DNA from: Hyperoodon ampullatus
Taxonomy: Eukaryota > Chordata > Mammalia > Artiodactyla > Ziphiidae
DNA length: 64,000 bases
Assembly: GCA_949752795.1 (NCBI GenBank)
Contig: CATKHW010000298.1
Span: forward strand, 367,001 to 431,000
Reading direction: 5' to 3'
Shown here piece after piece: positions 1 through 10,009 of the stretch; the first letter of the stretch is position 1; each line of letters begins with the position of its first letter. The position numbers and the translations under genes are program-made. Under the pieces are notes generated by a model. It did not search any database, was not told the origin of the DNA, and saw only the letters and a list, made by a program, of their open reading frames with translations.

Positions 1-353
1 GTTGTCTCTCCAAGTTGGGAGGTTGATAGCAAAGCAGATGGAAAGTCAAACCGGAGCACCAGGAGAGGGACTATACGTTGAGTTTTAGAAACCTTTCGTA
101 TTCACAGTGTGTCCATTCTCTAGGTTTCCCGTATATGTTATAGCTGTAGTAATATTCCCTTCAACCTGGAGAGTTGGTACCCATGGAATGGGTGCCAGGC
201 ATTTGTGCTTTAAAGGGTCTGCATTTGCTCACCCAATCTCACCAATCGTCTCAGTCCCAAGTGTACCTCCTTATGCCACATCCAGCTTTCGTTGTAGATA
301 GGGTCATTCCAGGTTTCATCAGAGACCCTGAAGGAATTGTAAAGAATTTCCCA
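1..353 (+). repeat. Monomer K0, 3' end only (tail of preceding HOR copy)
   Basis: The last ~350 bp of a K monomer. It shares gatagcaaagc (K tail) with 19130 and 38230. It shares ggactatacgttg (~68) with the K of copy 2 at 38274 but not with the K of copy 1, which reads ggactattcgttg at 19172. It lies wholly in the unrecognised part of the unit. Confidence 0.9.
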
Positions 354-1245
354 GTTTTTGTGTTTTGTTTTTGAAATTCCTTTTTATAGTCGGTTTGAGC
401 TGATTCTCGCTGCCATGTTTATGCCAGTCTAGACACACTTGATTCCCTTACGGAGACATATCAATACATAGGTTTTAAAATTCTTACTAGTCAGATATAT
501 TCCTCTGCGGGAAATATGGGGTTTTGAGTCCCTTTCACTGAGGAAGGTGTAGGTCTTGTCTATTCCATAGTTGGTTTTTGGAACGGTACCTGTGCTTATA
601 TCAAACTCTGGTTTTATGCATCACCCCACCTCTCCTTCCTCCTTAAGCAGGCATAAGAGTGTTTTCTAAATGTGAGACACTGTTCTCTTTCCTAACTCAG
701 TTCAAGTGTAGCCATGTTTACAGGATCTTCATAAGTGATATCTTATGATAAGTTTCTTTTTCTGTGTGACTTATTTCACTTAGAATCATCGTACCTGAAT
801 CCACCCATTTTGCTGCTACTGGTCTTATGACATTGATTTCATGGCTGAGGGATATTCCATCGTACGTAAGTACCACAATTTTTTGAACCATTTTTATATT
901 TCCTGGGATATTTAAGGTGTACCCAAGTTGAGGTCCTTGTAAGCAGTGCAGCCCTAAATTTGGGCTGGCTCTGTCTTATTGATTTTCAGTTTTCCCAAGG
1001 TATATTCCCTAGACTGGAAGTGCCCTTGGCGCTGTGGCTCTGTTGTTTACTTGTTTTAGGGAACACAATGCACTCTTCCAGAGAGGCAGTTGGCAATTTA
1101 CATCCCGCCCATCAGCATAACAAGGCTCCCTGTTCTCCAGGGCCTGTCTTGACTTTCTGGTTTTTACACATTTTGTGGATGTCCCTTTTGACCGGTGGGA
1201 AGTGATACTTCTTTGTAGTGCAGATTTGCATTGCCCGCTTGCTTG
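354..1245 (-). mobile_element. Truncated antisense L1 (3'UTR + ORF2 C-terminus), monomer A1
   Basis: Read on the minus strand, this is the 3' end of a LINE-1. The T-rich tract at 354-374 is its poly(A) tail. The 3'UTR follows, then the ORF2 C-terminal coding region (from about 720). Two matches identify it. One frame keeps QLPLW and, after a stop at 1009-1011, GIYLGK, matching the Q-PLW and LLGIYP motifs near the ORF2 C-terminus. A second frame keeps WVDSGTMILSEIS-TEK--Y--ISL, the last conserved ORF2 block. On the plus strand tgaccggtgggaagtgatac (~1188) and gatttgcattgccc (~1223) match the usual antisense L1 text. Stops and a frameshift show it is dead. In A1 a missing T near 957 also breaks the second frame. 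The 5' end of the element stops at or in the palindrome. Confidence 0.9.
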
Positions 1246-1319
1246 CTTGGCCAAAAAGGGCGTATGCGTTTTCTCCTGAATATATTCAGGAGAAAACGCA
1301 TACGCCCTTTTTGGCCAAG
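1246..1319. repeat. 74-bp palindrome, A1 (perfect, type I)
   Basis: Two 37-bp arms meet with no spacer at 1282/1283, with the centre tgaatatattca. All 37 stem pairs match. The outer end reads cttggccaaaaaggg and the complementary end ccctttttggccaag. Below, stem position 1 is the outermost pair and 37 the central one. Type I has G-C at position 17 and T-A at position 29. Type II has T-A at 17 and C-G at 29. Such a sequence can extrude as a cruciform in DNA or fold as a loopless hairpin in RNA. No known protein site is recognised. Confidence 0.97.
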
Positions 1320-2091
1320 TGCATCATTGTCGAAGTTGTGCCCGTCTTCCTGAGCTTTAAAGGCGATTCCAACGTACCTCTTGAAATCTGTTTCCTGATA
1401 TTCTGCCTCGCTTTCAAGTCCGCCTCGTTGTCTTCCCTGAACAGATTTTTGGACGATAGTTGTCCTTTATTACTCGGCCAGTTTGTGAATTGCTGTGCCC
1501 CTGAGCTCCATTTTTCAACTCGTTTTTGGTGAGCTGACCGCAAGTCCAAAATATTGGTTCAGGACCTATACTGGTTCCCGGTGGGGGGCTGAGACTTTGG
1601 TTAATTCTTCTTCCTGCAGGGAAATTACAGTGATATGTGCCCGTCCAAATGCCTAACAGGCACTCTCTCATTGATTCTCCCTCTACACTTTCATCCTCTG
1701 CCAAATTGGAAACGTGTGCGAACCAGGAGGTTAAAGGGGCTGTCTCTCCAAGTTGGGAGGTTGATAGTAAAGCAGATGGAAAGTCAAACAGTAGCACCAG
1801 GAGAGGGACTATTCGTTGAGTTTTAGAAACCTTTCGTATTCACAGTGTGTCCATTCTCTAGTTTTCCCGTACATGTTATAACTGTAGTAATATTCCCTTC
1901 AACCTGGAGAGTTGGGACCCATCGAATGGGTGCCATGCATTATTGCTTTAAAGGGTCTGCATTTGCTCACCCAATCTCACCAATCCTCTCAGTCCCAAGT
2001 GTCCAGCCTTATGCCACATCCAGCTGTCGTTGTAGGTAGCGTCATTCCAGGTTTCATCAGAGACCCTGAGGGAATTGTAAAGATTTTCCCA

Positions 2092-2982
2092 GTTTTTTTG
2101 TTTTGTTTTTGAAATTCCTTTTTATAGTGGGTTTGAGCTGATTCTCGCTGCCATGTTTATGCCAGTCTAGACACACTTGATTCCCTTACGGGGACATAGC
2201 AGTACATAGGTTTTAAGATTCTTACTAGTCAGATATATTCCTCTGCGGGAAATATGGGGTTTTGAGTCCCTTTCACTGAGGAAGGTGTAGGTCTTGTCTA
2301 TTCCATAGTTGGTTTTTGGAACGGTACCTGTGCTTATATCAAACTCTGGTTTTATGCATCACACCACCTCTCCTTCCCCCTTAAGCAGGCATAAGAGTGT
2401 TTTCTAAATGTGAGACACTGTTCTCTTTCCTAACTCAGTTCAAGTGTAGCCATGTTTACAAGATCTTCATAAGTGATATCTTATGATAAGTTTCTTTTTC
2501 TGTGTGACTTATTTCACTTAGAATCATCGTACCTGAATGAACCCATTTTGCTGCTACTGGTCTTATGACATTGATTTCATGGCTGAGGGATATTGCATCG
2601 TACATACGTACCACAATTTTTTGAACCATTTTTATATTTTTGGGATATTTAAGTGTACCCAGGTTGAGGTCCTTGTAAGCAGTGCAGCCCTAAATTTTGG
2701 TGTTGCTCTGTCTTATTGATTTTCAGTTTTCCCAAGGTATATTCCCTAGACTGGAAGTGCCCTTGGCTCTGTAGCTCTGTTCTTTACTTGTTTTAGGGAA
2801 CACAATGCACTCCTGCAGAGGGGCAGTTGGCAATTTACATCCCACCCATCAGCATAACAAGGCTCCCTGTTCTCCAGGGCCTGTCTTGCCTTTCTGGTTT
2901 TTACACATATTGTGGATGTCCGTTTTGACCAGTGGGAAGTGATACTTCTTTGTAGTGCAGATTTGCATTGCCCACTTGCTTG
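2092..2982 (-). mobile_element. Truncated antisense L1, monomer B1
   Basis: ORF2 remnant: the QLPLC-version frame is open at 2746-2991 (W changed to C). The terminal-block frame is broken by two small deletions near 2636-2655. Confidence 0.88.
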
Positions 2983-3056
2983 CTTGGCCAAAAAGGTCGT
3001 ATGCGTTTTCTCCGGAATATATTCAGGAGAAAAAGCATACGCCCTTTTTGGCCAAG
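2983..3056. repeat. 74-bp palindrome, B1 (3 mismatches)
   Basis: Type I with mismatched stem positions 15 (ggtcg), 23 (aaaaagc on the right arm) and 32 (tccgga). Confidence 0.95.
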
Positions 3057-3828
3057 TGCATCATTGTCGAAGTTGTGCCCCTCTTCCTGTGCTTTAAAGG
3101 TGATTCCAACGTACCTCTTGAAATCTGTTTCCTGCTATTCTCCCTCGTTTTCAAGTCTGTCTCGTTGCCTTCCCTCAACAGATTTTTGGACGATAGTTGT
3201 CCTTTATTACTCAGCCAGTTTGTGAATTGCTGTGCCCCTGAGCTCCATTTTTCAACTCGTTTTTGGTGAGCTGACCGCAAGTCCAAAATTTTGGTTCAGG
3301 ACCTATACTGGTTCCCGGTGGGTGGCTGAGACTTTGGTTAATTCTTCTTCCTGCCGGGAAATTACAGTGATATGTGCCCGTCCAAATGCCTAACAGCCAC
3401 TCGCTCATTGGTTCTCCCTCTACCCTTTCATCCTCTGCCAAATTGGCAACCTGTGCGAACCAGGAGGTTAAACAGGATGTCTCTCCAAGTTGGGAGGTTG
3501 ATAGTAAAGCAGATGGAAAGTCAAACCGGAGCACCAGGAGAGGGACTATTCGTTGAGTTTTAGAAACGTTTCGTATTCACAGTGTGTCCGTTCTCTAGGT
3601 TTCCCGTACATGTTATAGCTGTAGTAATATTCCCTTCAACCTGGAGAGTTGGGACCCATGGAATGGGTGCGAGGCATTTGTGCTTTAAAGAGTCTGCATT
3701 TGCTCACCCAATCTCACCAATCCTCTCAGTCCCAAGTGTCCAGCCTTATGCCACATCCAGCTGTCGTTGTAGATAGGGTCATTCCAGGTTTCATCAGAGA
3801 CCCTGAAGGAATTGTAAAGAATTTCCCA

Positions 3829-4720
3829 GTTTTTTTGTTTTGTTTTGAAATTCCTTTTTATAGTGGGTTTGAGCTGATTCTCGCTGCCATGTTTATGCCA
3901 GTCTAGACACACTTGATTCCCTTACGGACACATATCAATACATAGGTTTTAAGATTCTTACTAGTCAGATATATTCCTCTGCGGGAAATATGGGGTTTTG
4001 ATTCCCTTTCACTGAGGAAGGTGTAGGTCTTGCCTATTCCATAGTTGGTTTTTGGAACGGTACCTTTGCTTATATCAAACTCTGGTTTTATGCAGCACCC
4101 CACCTCTCCTTCCCCCTTAAGCAGGCATAAGAGTGTTTTCTAAATGTGAGACACTGTTCTCTTTCCTAACTCAGTTCAAGTGTAGCCATGTTTACAGGAT
4201 CTTCATAAGTGATATCTTATGATAAGTTTCTTTTTCTGTGTGACTTATTTCACTTAGAATCATCGTACCTGAATCCACCCATTTTGCTGCTACTGGTCTT
4301 ATGACATTGACTTCATTGCTGAGGGATATTCCATCGTACGTAAGTACCACAATTTTTTGAACCATTTTTATATTTCCTGGGATATTTAAGGTGTACCCAA
4401 GTTGAGGTCCCTGTAAGCAGTGCAGCCCTAACTTTTGGGGTGGCTCTGTCTTATTGATTTTACGTTTTCCCAAGGTATATTCCCTAGACTGGAAGTGCCC
4501 TTGGCTCTGTAGCTCTGTTGTTTACTTGTTTTAGGGAACACAATGCACTCCTCCAGAGAGGCAGTTGGCAATTTACATCCCGCCCATCAGCATAACAAGG
4601 CTCCCTGTTCTCCAGGGCCTGTCTTGCCTTTCTGGTTTTTACACATTTTGTGGATGTCCCTTTTGACCGGTGGGAAGTGATACTTCTTTGTAGTGCAGAT
4701 TTGCATTGCCCGCTTGCTTG
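3829..4720 (-). mobile_element. Truncated antisense L1, monomer C1
   Basis: Both remnant frames are open (4192-4473 and 4484-4729) but are offset by a frameshift between them. The terminal block reads AKWVDSGTMILSEISHTEKE. Confidence 0.9.
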
Positions 4721-4794
4721 CTTGGCCAAAAAGGGCGTATGCGTTTTCCCCTGAATATATTCAGGAGAAAACGCATACGCCCTTTTTGGCCAAG
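4721..4794. repeat. 74-bp palindrome, C1 (1 mismatch)
   Basis: Only the left arm has the type-II base at position 29 (tcccctg against caggaga), so position 29 is mispaired. Position 17 is type I on both arms. Confidence 0.96.
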
Positions 4795-5566
4795 TGCATC
4801 ATTGTCGAAGTTGTGCCCCTCTTCCTGTGCTTTAAAGGCGATTCCAACGTACCTCTTGAAATCTGTTTCCTGCTATTCTGCCTCGCTTTCAAGTCCGCCT
4901 CGTTGCCTTCCCTCAACAGATTTTTGGACGATAGTTGTCCTTTATTACTCGGCCAGTTTGTGAATTGCTGTGCCCCTGAGCTCCATTTTTCAACTCGTTT
5001 TTGGTGAGCTGACCGCAAGTCCAAAATTTTGGTTCAGGACCTATACTGTTTCCCGGTGGGTGGCTGAGACTTTGATTAATTCTTCTTCCTGCCGGGAAAT
5101 TACAGTGATATGTGCCCGTCCAAATGCCTAACAGCTACTCTCTCATTGGTTCTCCCTCTTCCCTTTCATCCTCTGCCAAATTGGCAACGTGTGCGAACCA
5201 GGAGGTTAAAGGGGCTGTCTCTCCAAGTTGGGAGGTTGATAGTAAAGCAGATGGAAAGTCAAACTGGAGCACCAGGAGAGTGACTATTCGTTGAGTTTTA
5301 GAAACCATTCGTATTCACAGTGTGTCCGTTCTCTAGGTTTCCCGTACATTTTATAACTGTAGTAATATTCCCTTCAACCTGGAGAGTTGGTACCCATGGA
5401 ATTGGTGCCATGCATTATTGCTTTAAAGGGTCTGCATTTGCTCACCCAATCTCACCAAACCTCTCAGTCCCAAGTGTCCAGCCTTATGCCACATCCAGAT
5501 GTCGTTGTAGATAGGGTCATTTTAGGTTTCATCAGAGACCCTGAAGGAATTGTAAAGAATTTCCCA

Positions 5567-6459
5567 GTTTTTTCGTTTTGTTTTTGAAATTCCTTTTTAT
5601 AGTGGGTTTGAGCTGATTCTCGCTGCCATGTTTATGCCAGTCTAGACACACTTGATTCCCTTACAGAGACATATCAATACATAGGTTTTAAGATTCTTAC
5701 TAGTCAGATATATTCCTCTGCGGGAAATATGGTGTTTTGAGTCCCATTCACTGAGGAAGGTGTAGGTCTTGTCTATTCCATAGTTGGTTTTTGGAACGGT
5801 ACTTGTGCTTATATGAAACTCTGGTTTTATGCATCACCCCACCTCTCCTTCCCCCTTAAGCAGGCATAAGAGTGTTTTCTAAATGTGAGACACTGTTCTC
5901 TTTCCTAACTCAGTTCAAGTGTAGCCATGTTTACAGGATCTTCATAAGTGATATCTTATGATAAGTTTCTTTTTCTGTGTGACATATTGCACTTAGGATC
6001 ATCGTACCTGAATCCACCCATTTTGCTGCTACTGGTCTTATGACATTGACTTCATTGCTGAGGGATATTCCATCGTACGTAAGAACCACAATTTTTTGAA
6101 CCATTTTTATATTTCCTGGGATATTTAAGGTGTACCCAAGTTGAGGTCCCTGTAAGCAGTGCAGCCCTAACTTTTGGGGTGGATCTGTCTTATTGATTTT
6201 CAGTTTTCCCAAGGTATATTCCCTAGACTGGAAGTGCCCTAGGCTCTGTAGCTCTGTTGTTTACTTGTTTTAGGGAACACAATGCACTCCTCCAGAGAGG
6301 CAGTTGGCAATTTACATCCCGCCCATCAGCATAACAAGGCTCCCAGTTCTCCATGGCCAGTCTTGCCTTTCTGGTTTTTACACATTTTGTGGATGTCCCT
6401 TTTGACCGGTGGGAAGTGATACTTCTTTGTAGTGCAGATTTGCATTGCCCGCTTGCTTG
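5567..6459 (-). mobile_element. Truncated antisense L1, monomer D1
   Basis: Both remnant frames are open (5931-6212, 6223-6468). The terminal block has MILSAICHTEKE, a D-specific change. The first 37-154 bp derive from the X copy. Confidence 0.9.
5603..5721. other. Recombination junction: loss of monomer X in HOR copy 1
   Basis: To the left, the sequence is the start of X (cctttttatagtggg as at 43798, not cctttttagagtggg of D2 and D3). To the right it is D (ctctgcggg as at 45661, not ctctgtggg of X3, then cttatatgaaactc). Reading frame and spacing of the array are kept, so exactly one monomer length was lost. Confidence 0.8.
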
Positions 6460-6533
6460 CTTGGCCAAAAAGGGCTTATGCGTTTTCCCCTGAATATATT
6501 CAGGGGAAAACGCATACGCCCTTTTTGGCCAAG
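6460..6533. repeat. 74-bp palindrome, D1 (1 mismatch)
   Basis: Position 29 is type II on both arms. Position 17 is type II on the left only (gggcttatg against catacgccc). Confidence 0.96.
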
Positions 6534-7305
6534 TGCATCATTGTCGAAGTTGTGCCCCTCTTCCTGTGATTTAAAGGCGATTCCAACGTAACTCTTGAAA
6601 TCTGTTTCCTGCTATTCTGCCTCGCTTTCAAGTCTGCCTCGTTGCCTTCCCTCAACAGATTTTTGGACGATAGTTGTCCTTTATTACTCGGCCAGTTTGT
6701 GAATTGCTGTGCCCCTGAGCTCCATTTTTCAACCCGTTTTTGGTGAGCTGACCGCAAGTCCAAAATTTTTCTTCAGGAACTATACTGGTTCCCGGTGGGT
6801 GGCTGAGACTTTGGTTAATTCTTCTTCCTGCCGGGAAATTACAGTGATAAGTGCCCGACCAAATGCCTAACAGCTACTCTCTCATTGGTTCTCCCTCTTC
6901 CCTTTCATCCTCTGCCAAATTGGCATCCTGTGCGAACCAGGAGGTTAAAGGGGCTGTCTCTCCAAGTTGGGAGGTTGATAGTAAAGCAGATGGAAAGTCA
7001 AACCGGAGCACCAGGAGAGGGACTATTCGGTGAGTTTTAGAAACCTTTCGTATTCACAGTGTGTCCGTTATCTAGGTTTCCCGTACATGTTATAACTGTA
7101 GTAATATTCCCTTCAACCTGGAGAGTTGGGACCCATGGAATGGGTGCCATGCATTATTGCTTTAAAGGGTCTGCATTTGCTCACCCAATCTCACCAATCC
7201 TCTCAGTCCCAAGTGTCCAGCCTTATGCCACATCCAGCTGTCGTTGTAGATAGGGTCATTCTAGGATTCATCAGAGACCCTGAAGGAATTGTAAAGAATA
7301 TCCCA

Positions 7306-8197
7306 GTTTTTTCGTTTTGTTTTTGAATTTCTTTTTATAGTGGGTTTGAGCTGATTCTCGCTGCCATGCTTATGCCAGTCTAGACACACTTGATTCCCTT
7401 ACGGAGACATATCAAAACATAGGATTTAAGATTCTTACTAGTCAGATATATTCCTCTGCGGGAAATATGGGGTTTTGAGTCCCTTTCACTGAGGAAGGTG
7501 TATGTCTTGTCTATTCCATAGTTGGTTTTTGGAACGGTACCTGTGCTTATATCAAACTCTGGTTTTATGCATCACCCCACCTCTCCTTCTCCCTTAAGCA
7601 GGCATAACATTGTTTTCTAAATGTGAGACACTGTTCTCTTTCCTAACTCAGTTCAAGTGTAGCCATGTTTACAGGATCTTCATAAGTGATATCTTATGAT
7701 AAGTTTCTTTTTCTGTGTGACTTATTTCACTTAGGATCATCGTACCTGAATCCACCCATTTTGCTGCTACTGGTCTTATGACATTGACTTCATTGCAGAG
7801 GGATATTCCATTGTACGTAAGTACCACAATTTTTGGAACCATTTTTATATTTCCTGGGATATTTAAGGTGTACCCAAGTTGAGGTCCTTGTAAGCAGTGC
7901 AGCCCTAACTTTTGGGGTGGCTCTGTCTTATTGATTTTCAGTTTTCCCAAGGTATATTCCCTAGACTGGAAGTGCCCTTGGCTCTGTAGCTCTGTTGTTT
8001 ACTTGTTTTAGGGAACACAATGCACTCCTCCAGAGAGGCAGTTGGCAATTTACATCCCTCCCATCAGCATAACAAGGCTCCCTGTTCTCCAGGGCCTGTC
8101 TTGCCTTTCTGGTTTTTACACATTTTGTGGATGTCCCTTTTGACCGGTGGGAAGTGATACTTCTTTGTAGTGCAGATTTGCATTGCCCGCTTGCTTG
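7306..8197 (-). mobile_element. Truncated antisense L1, monomer E1
   Basis: Both remnant frames are open (7669-7950, 7961-8206). The E-specific tgcagaggg gives a Cys before NEVN in the terminal frame. Confidence 0.9.
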
Positions 8198-8271
8198 CTT
8201 GGCCAAAAAGCGCGTATGCGTTTTCCCCTTAATATATTCAGGAGAAAACGCATACGCCCTTTTTGGCCAAG
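8198..8271. repeat. 74-bp palindrome, E1 (3 mismatches)
   Basis: Mismatches at 14 (aagcgcg), 29 (left arm type II only) and 33 (ccttaata). Confidence 0.95.
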
Positions 8272-9042
8272 TGCATCATTGTCGAAGTTGTGCCCCTCTT
8301 CCTGTGCTTTAAAGACGATTCCAACGTACCTCTTGAAATCTGTTTCCTGCTATTCTGCCTCGCTTTCAAGTCCGCCTCGTTGCCTTCCCTCAACAGATTT
8401 TTGGACGATAGTTGTCCTTTATTACTCGGCCAGTTTGTGAATTGCTGTGCCCCTGAGCTCCATTTTTCAACTCGTTTTTGGTGAGCTGACCGCAAGTCCA
8501 AAATTTTGGTTCAGGACCTATACTGGTTCCCGGTGGGTGGCTGAGACTTTGATTAATTCTTCTTCCTGCCGGGAAATTACAGTGATATGTGCCCGTCCAA
8601 ATGCCTAACAGCTACTCTCTCATTGGTTCTCCCTCTTCCCTTTCATCCTCTGCCAAATTGGCAACGTGTGCGAACCAGGAGGTTAAAGGGGCTGTCTCTC
8701 CAAGTTGGGAGGTTGATAGTAAAGCAGATGGAAAGTCAAACCGGAGCACCAGGAGAGTGACTATTCGTTGAGTTTTAGAAACCATTCGTATTCACAGTGT
8801 GTCCGTTCTCTAGGTTTCCCGTACATGTTATAACTGTAGTAATATTCCCTTCAACCTGGAGAGTTGGTACCCATGGAAGGGGTGCCATGCATTATTGCTT
8901 TAAAGGGTCTGCATTTGCTCACCCAATCTCACCAAACCTCTCAGTCCCAAGTGTCCAGCCTTATGCCACATCCAGCTGCGTTGTAGATAGGGTCATTCTA
9001 GGTTTCATCAGAAACCCTGAGGGAATTGTAAAGAATTTCCCA

Positions 9043-9935
9043 GTTTTTTCGTTTTGTTTTTGAAATTCCTTTTTATAGTGGGTTTGAGCTGATTCTCGCT
9101 GCCATGTTTATGCCAGTCTAGACACACTTGATTCCCTTACGGAGACATATCAATACATAGGTTTTAAGATTCTTACTAGTCAGATATATTCCTCTGTGGG
9201 AAATATGGTGTTTTGAGTCCCATTCACTGAGGAAGGTGTAGGTCTTGTCTATTCCATAGTTGGTTTTTGCAACGGTACTTGTGCTTATATCAAACTCTGG
9301 TTTTATGCATCACCCCACCTCTCCTTCCCCCTTAAGCAGGCATAAGAGTGTTTTCTAAATGTGAGACACTGTTCTCTTTCCTAACTGAGTTCAAGTGTAG
9401 CCATGTTTACAGGATCTTCATAAGTGATATCTTATGATAAGTTTCTTTTTCTGTGTGACTTATTGCACTTAGGATAATCGTACCTGAATCCACCCATTTT
9501 GCTGCTACTGGTCTTATGGCATTGACTTCATTGCTGAGGGATATTCCATCGTACGTAAGAACCACAATTTTTTGAACCATTTTTATATTTCCTGGGATAT
9601 TTAAGGTGTACCCAAGTTGAGGTCCCTGTAAGCAGTGCAGCCCTAACTTTTGGGGTGGCTCTGTCTTATTGATTTTCAGTTTTCCCAAGGTATATTCCCT
9701 AGACTGGAAGTGCCATAGGCTCTGTAGCTCTGTTGTTTACTTGTTTTAGGGAACACAATGCACTCCTCCAGAGAGGCAGTTGGCAATTTACATCCCGCCC
9801 ATCAGCATAACAAGGCTCCCTGTTCTCCATGGCCAGTCTTGCCTTTCTGGTTTTTACACATTTTGTGGATGTCCCTTTTGACCGGTGGGAAGTGATACTT
9901 CTTTGTAGTGCAGATTTGCATTGCCCGCTTGCTTG
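9043..9935 (-). mobile_element. Truncated antisense L1, monomer F1
   Basis: Both remnant frames are open (9407-9688, 9699-9944). The terminal block has TIILSAISHTEKE and NEVNA. Confidence 0.9.
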
Positions 9936-10009
9936 CTTGGCCAAAAAGGGCTTATGCGTTTTCCCCTGAATATATTCAGGGGAAAACGCATAAGCCCTTT
10001 TTGGCCAAG
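9936..10009. repeat. 74-bp palindrome, F1 (perfect, type II)
   Basis: Both arms carry the type-II bases at 17 and 29, so the palindrome stays perfect with a different sequence. Confidence 0.97.

Larger units (their letters stand above)
354..2091 (+). repeat. Monomer A1
   Basis: Layout: L1 remnant 354-1245, palindrome 1246-1319, unrecognised part 1320-2091. A-type markers are ggcgctgtggctctg (~1029), cctgatattctg (~1392), cagtagcacc (~1790), ctagttttcccg (~1859) and cccatcgaatgg (~1918). The unrecognised part has no similarity I can name, no tRNA-like fold and no simple repeat. Its short open frames are shared across the array by homogenisation. One T is missing near 957 relative to A2 and A3. 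Confidence 0.95.
2092..3828 (+). repeat. Monomer B1
   Basis: B-type markers are ggggacatagcagtac (~2190), gaatgaacccatt (~2534), gtacatacgtacc (~2600), a shortened tttttgggatatttaag (~2636), caagtctgtctcg (~3151), aaacgtttcg (~3565) and gggtgcgaggcatttg (~3664). The private aaacaggatgtc (~3471) replaces aaacgggatgtc of B2 and B3. Confidence 0.95.
3829..5566 (+). repeat. Monomer C1
   Basis: C-type markers are a T-tract one base short (gttttgttttgaaat, ~3837), acggacacatatc (~3924), cctttgcttatatc (~4061) and gattttacgttttccc (~4456). Unlike C3, it carries the type-2 block gacttcattgctg (~4308) and gtccctgtaagc (~4407), so a short patch differs between C1 and C3. It is followed directly by D, because X is absent from this HOR copy. 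Confidence 0.95.
5567..7305 (+). repeat. Monomer D1 (X/D recombinant start)
   Basis: The first 37-154 bp match the start of X (tttttatagtggg at ~5592). From ctctgcgggaaatatggtg (~5716) it is D-type: cttatatgaaactc (~5810), gtgacatattgcac (~5979), ggtggatctgtc (~6178), gataagtgcccgacc (~6847) and ctaggattcatc (~7261). Private changes include ttacagagacat (~5660), catggccag (~6352) and cgttatctagg (~7066). Confidence 0.95.
7306..9042 (+). repeat. Monomer E1
   Basis: E-type markers are tgaatttctttttatag (~7324), ccatgcttatgcc (~7364), cataacattgttttc (~7604), tgcagagggatattccattg (~7794), catccctcccatc (~8054), ctttaaagacgattcc (~8307) and the tail cagctgcgttgtag (~8972, one base deleted). The private gagagtgactattcg (~8753) reads gagagggac in E2 and E3. 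Confidence 0.95.

Noticed and set aside
288..303. Possible CENP-B box (ttcgttgtagataggg)
   Set aside because: It fits TTCG----A but has two wrong bases in the conserved CGGG end. Most monomers lose the TTCG as well (gtcgttgtag). I do not consider it a binding site.
354..1245. An active or recently inserted L1
   Set aside because: Only ~0.9 kb of the 3' end is present, with frame breaks. It is part of the tandem unit at the same position in every monomer, so it is not a fresh insertion.
1246..1319. Palindrome as a rho-independent type terminator or CRISPR repeat
   Set aside because: The array is eukaryotic satellite DNA. The arms are 37 bp without a loop or a U-tract after the stem, and the spacing is 1.74 kb with homologous, not unique, DNA between.
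1218..1532. A plus-strand open frame of ~104 codons that recurs in many monomers and runs through the palindrome
   Set aside because: It is open in many copies because the copies are near identical. It crosses a palindrome, resembles no protein I know, and is broken or shifted in several monomers (E, G, H, Q). There is no sign of a promoter or of codon-level conservation.
4192..4729. Minus-strand open frames of 93 and 81 codons present in most monomers as possible genes
   Set aside because: They are out-of-frame pieces of the L1 ORF2 C-terminus separated by a stop and a frameshift, with no catalytic domain. Several monomers break them (A1, B1-B3, E2, E3, G2).
3829..5566. Assembly collapse or misjoin as the cause of the 11- versus 12-monomer copies
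   Set aside because: Not provable without reads, but each copy has its own private substitutions on both sides of the junctions and the two junctions differ, which argues for real variants. It remains the main alternative.
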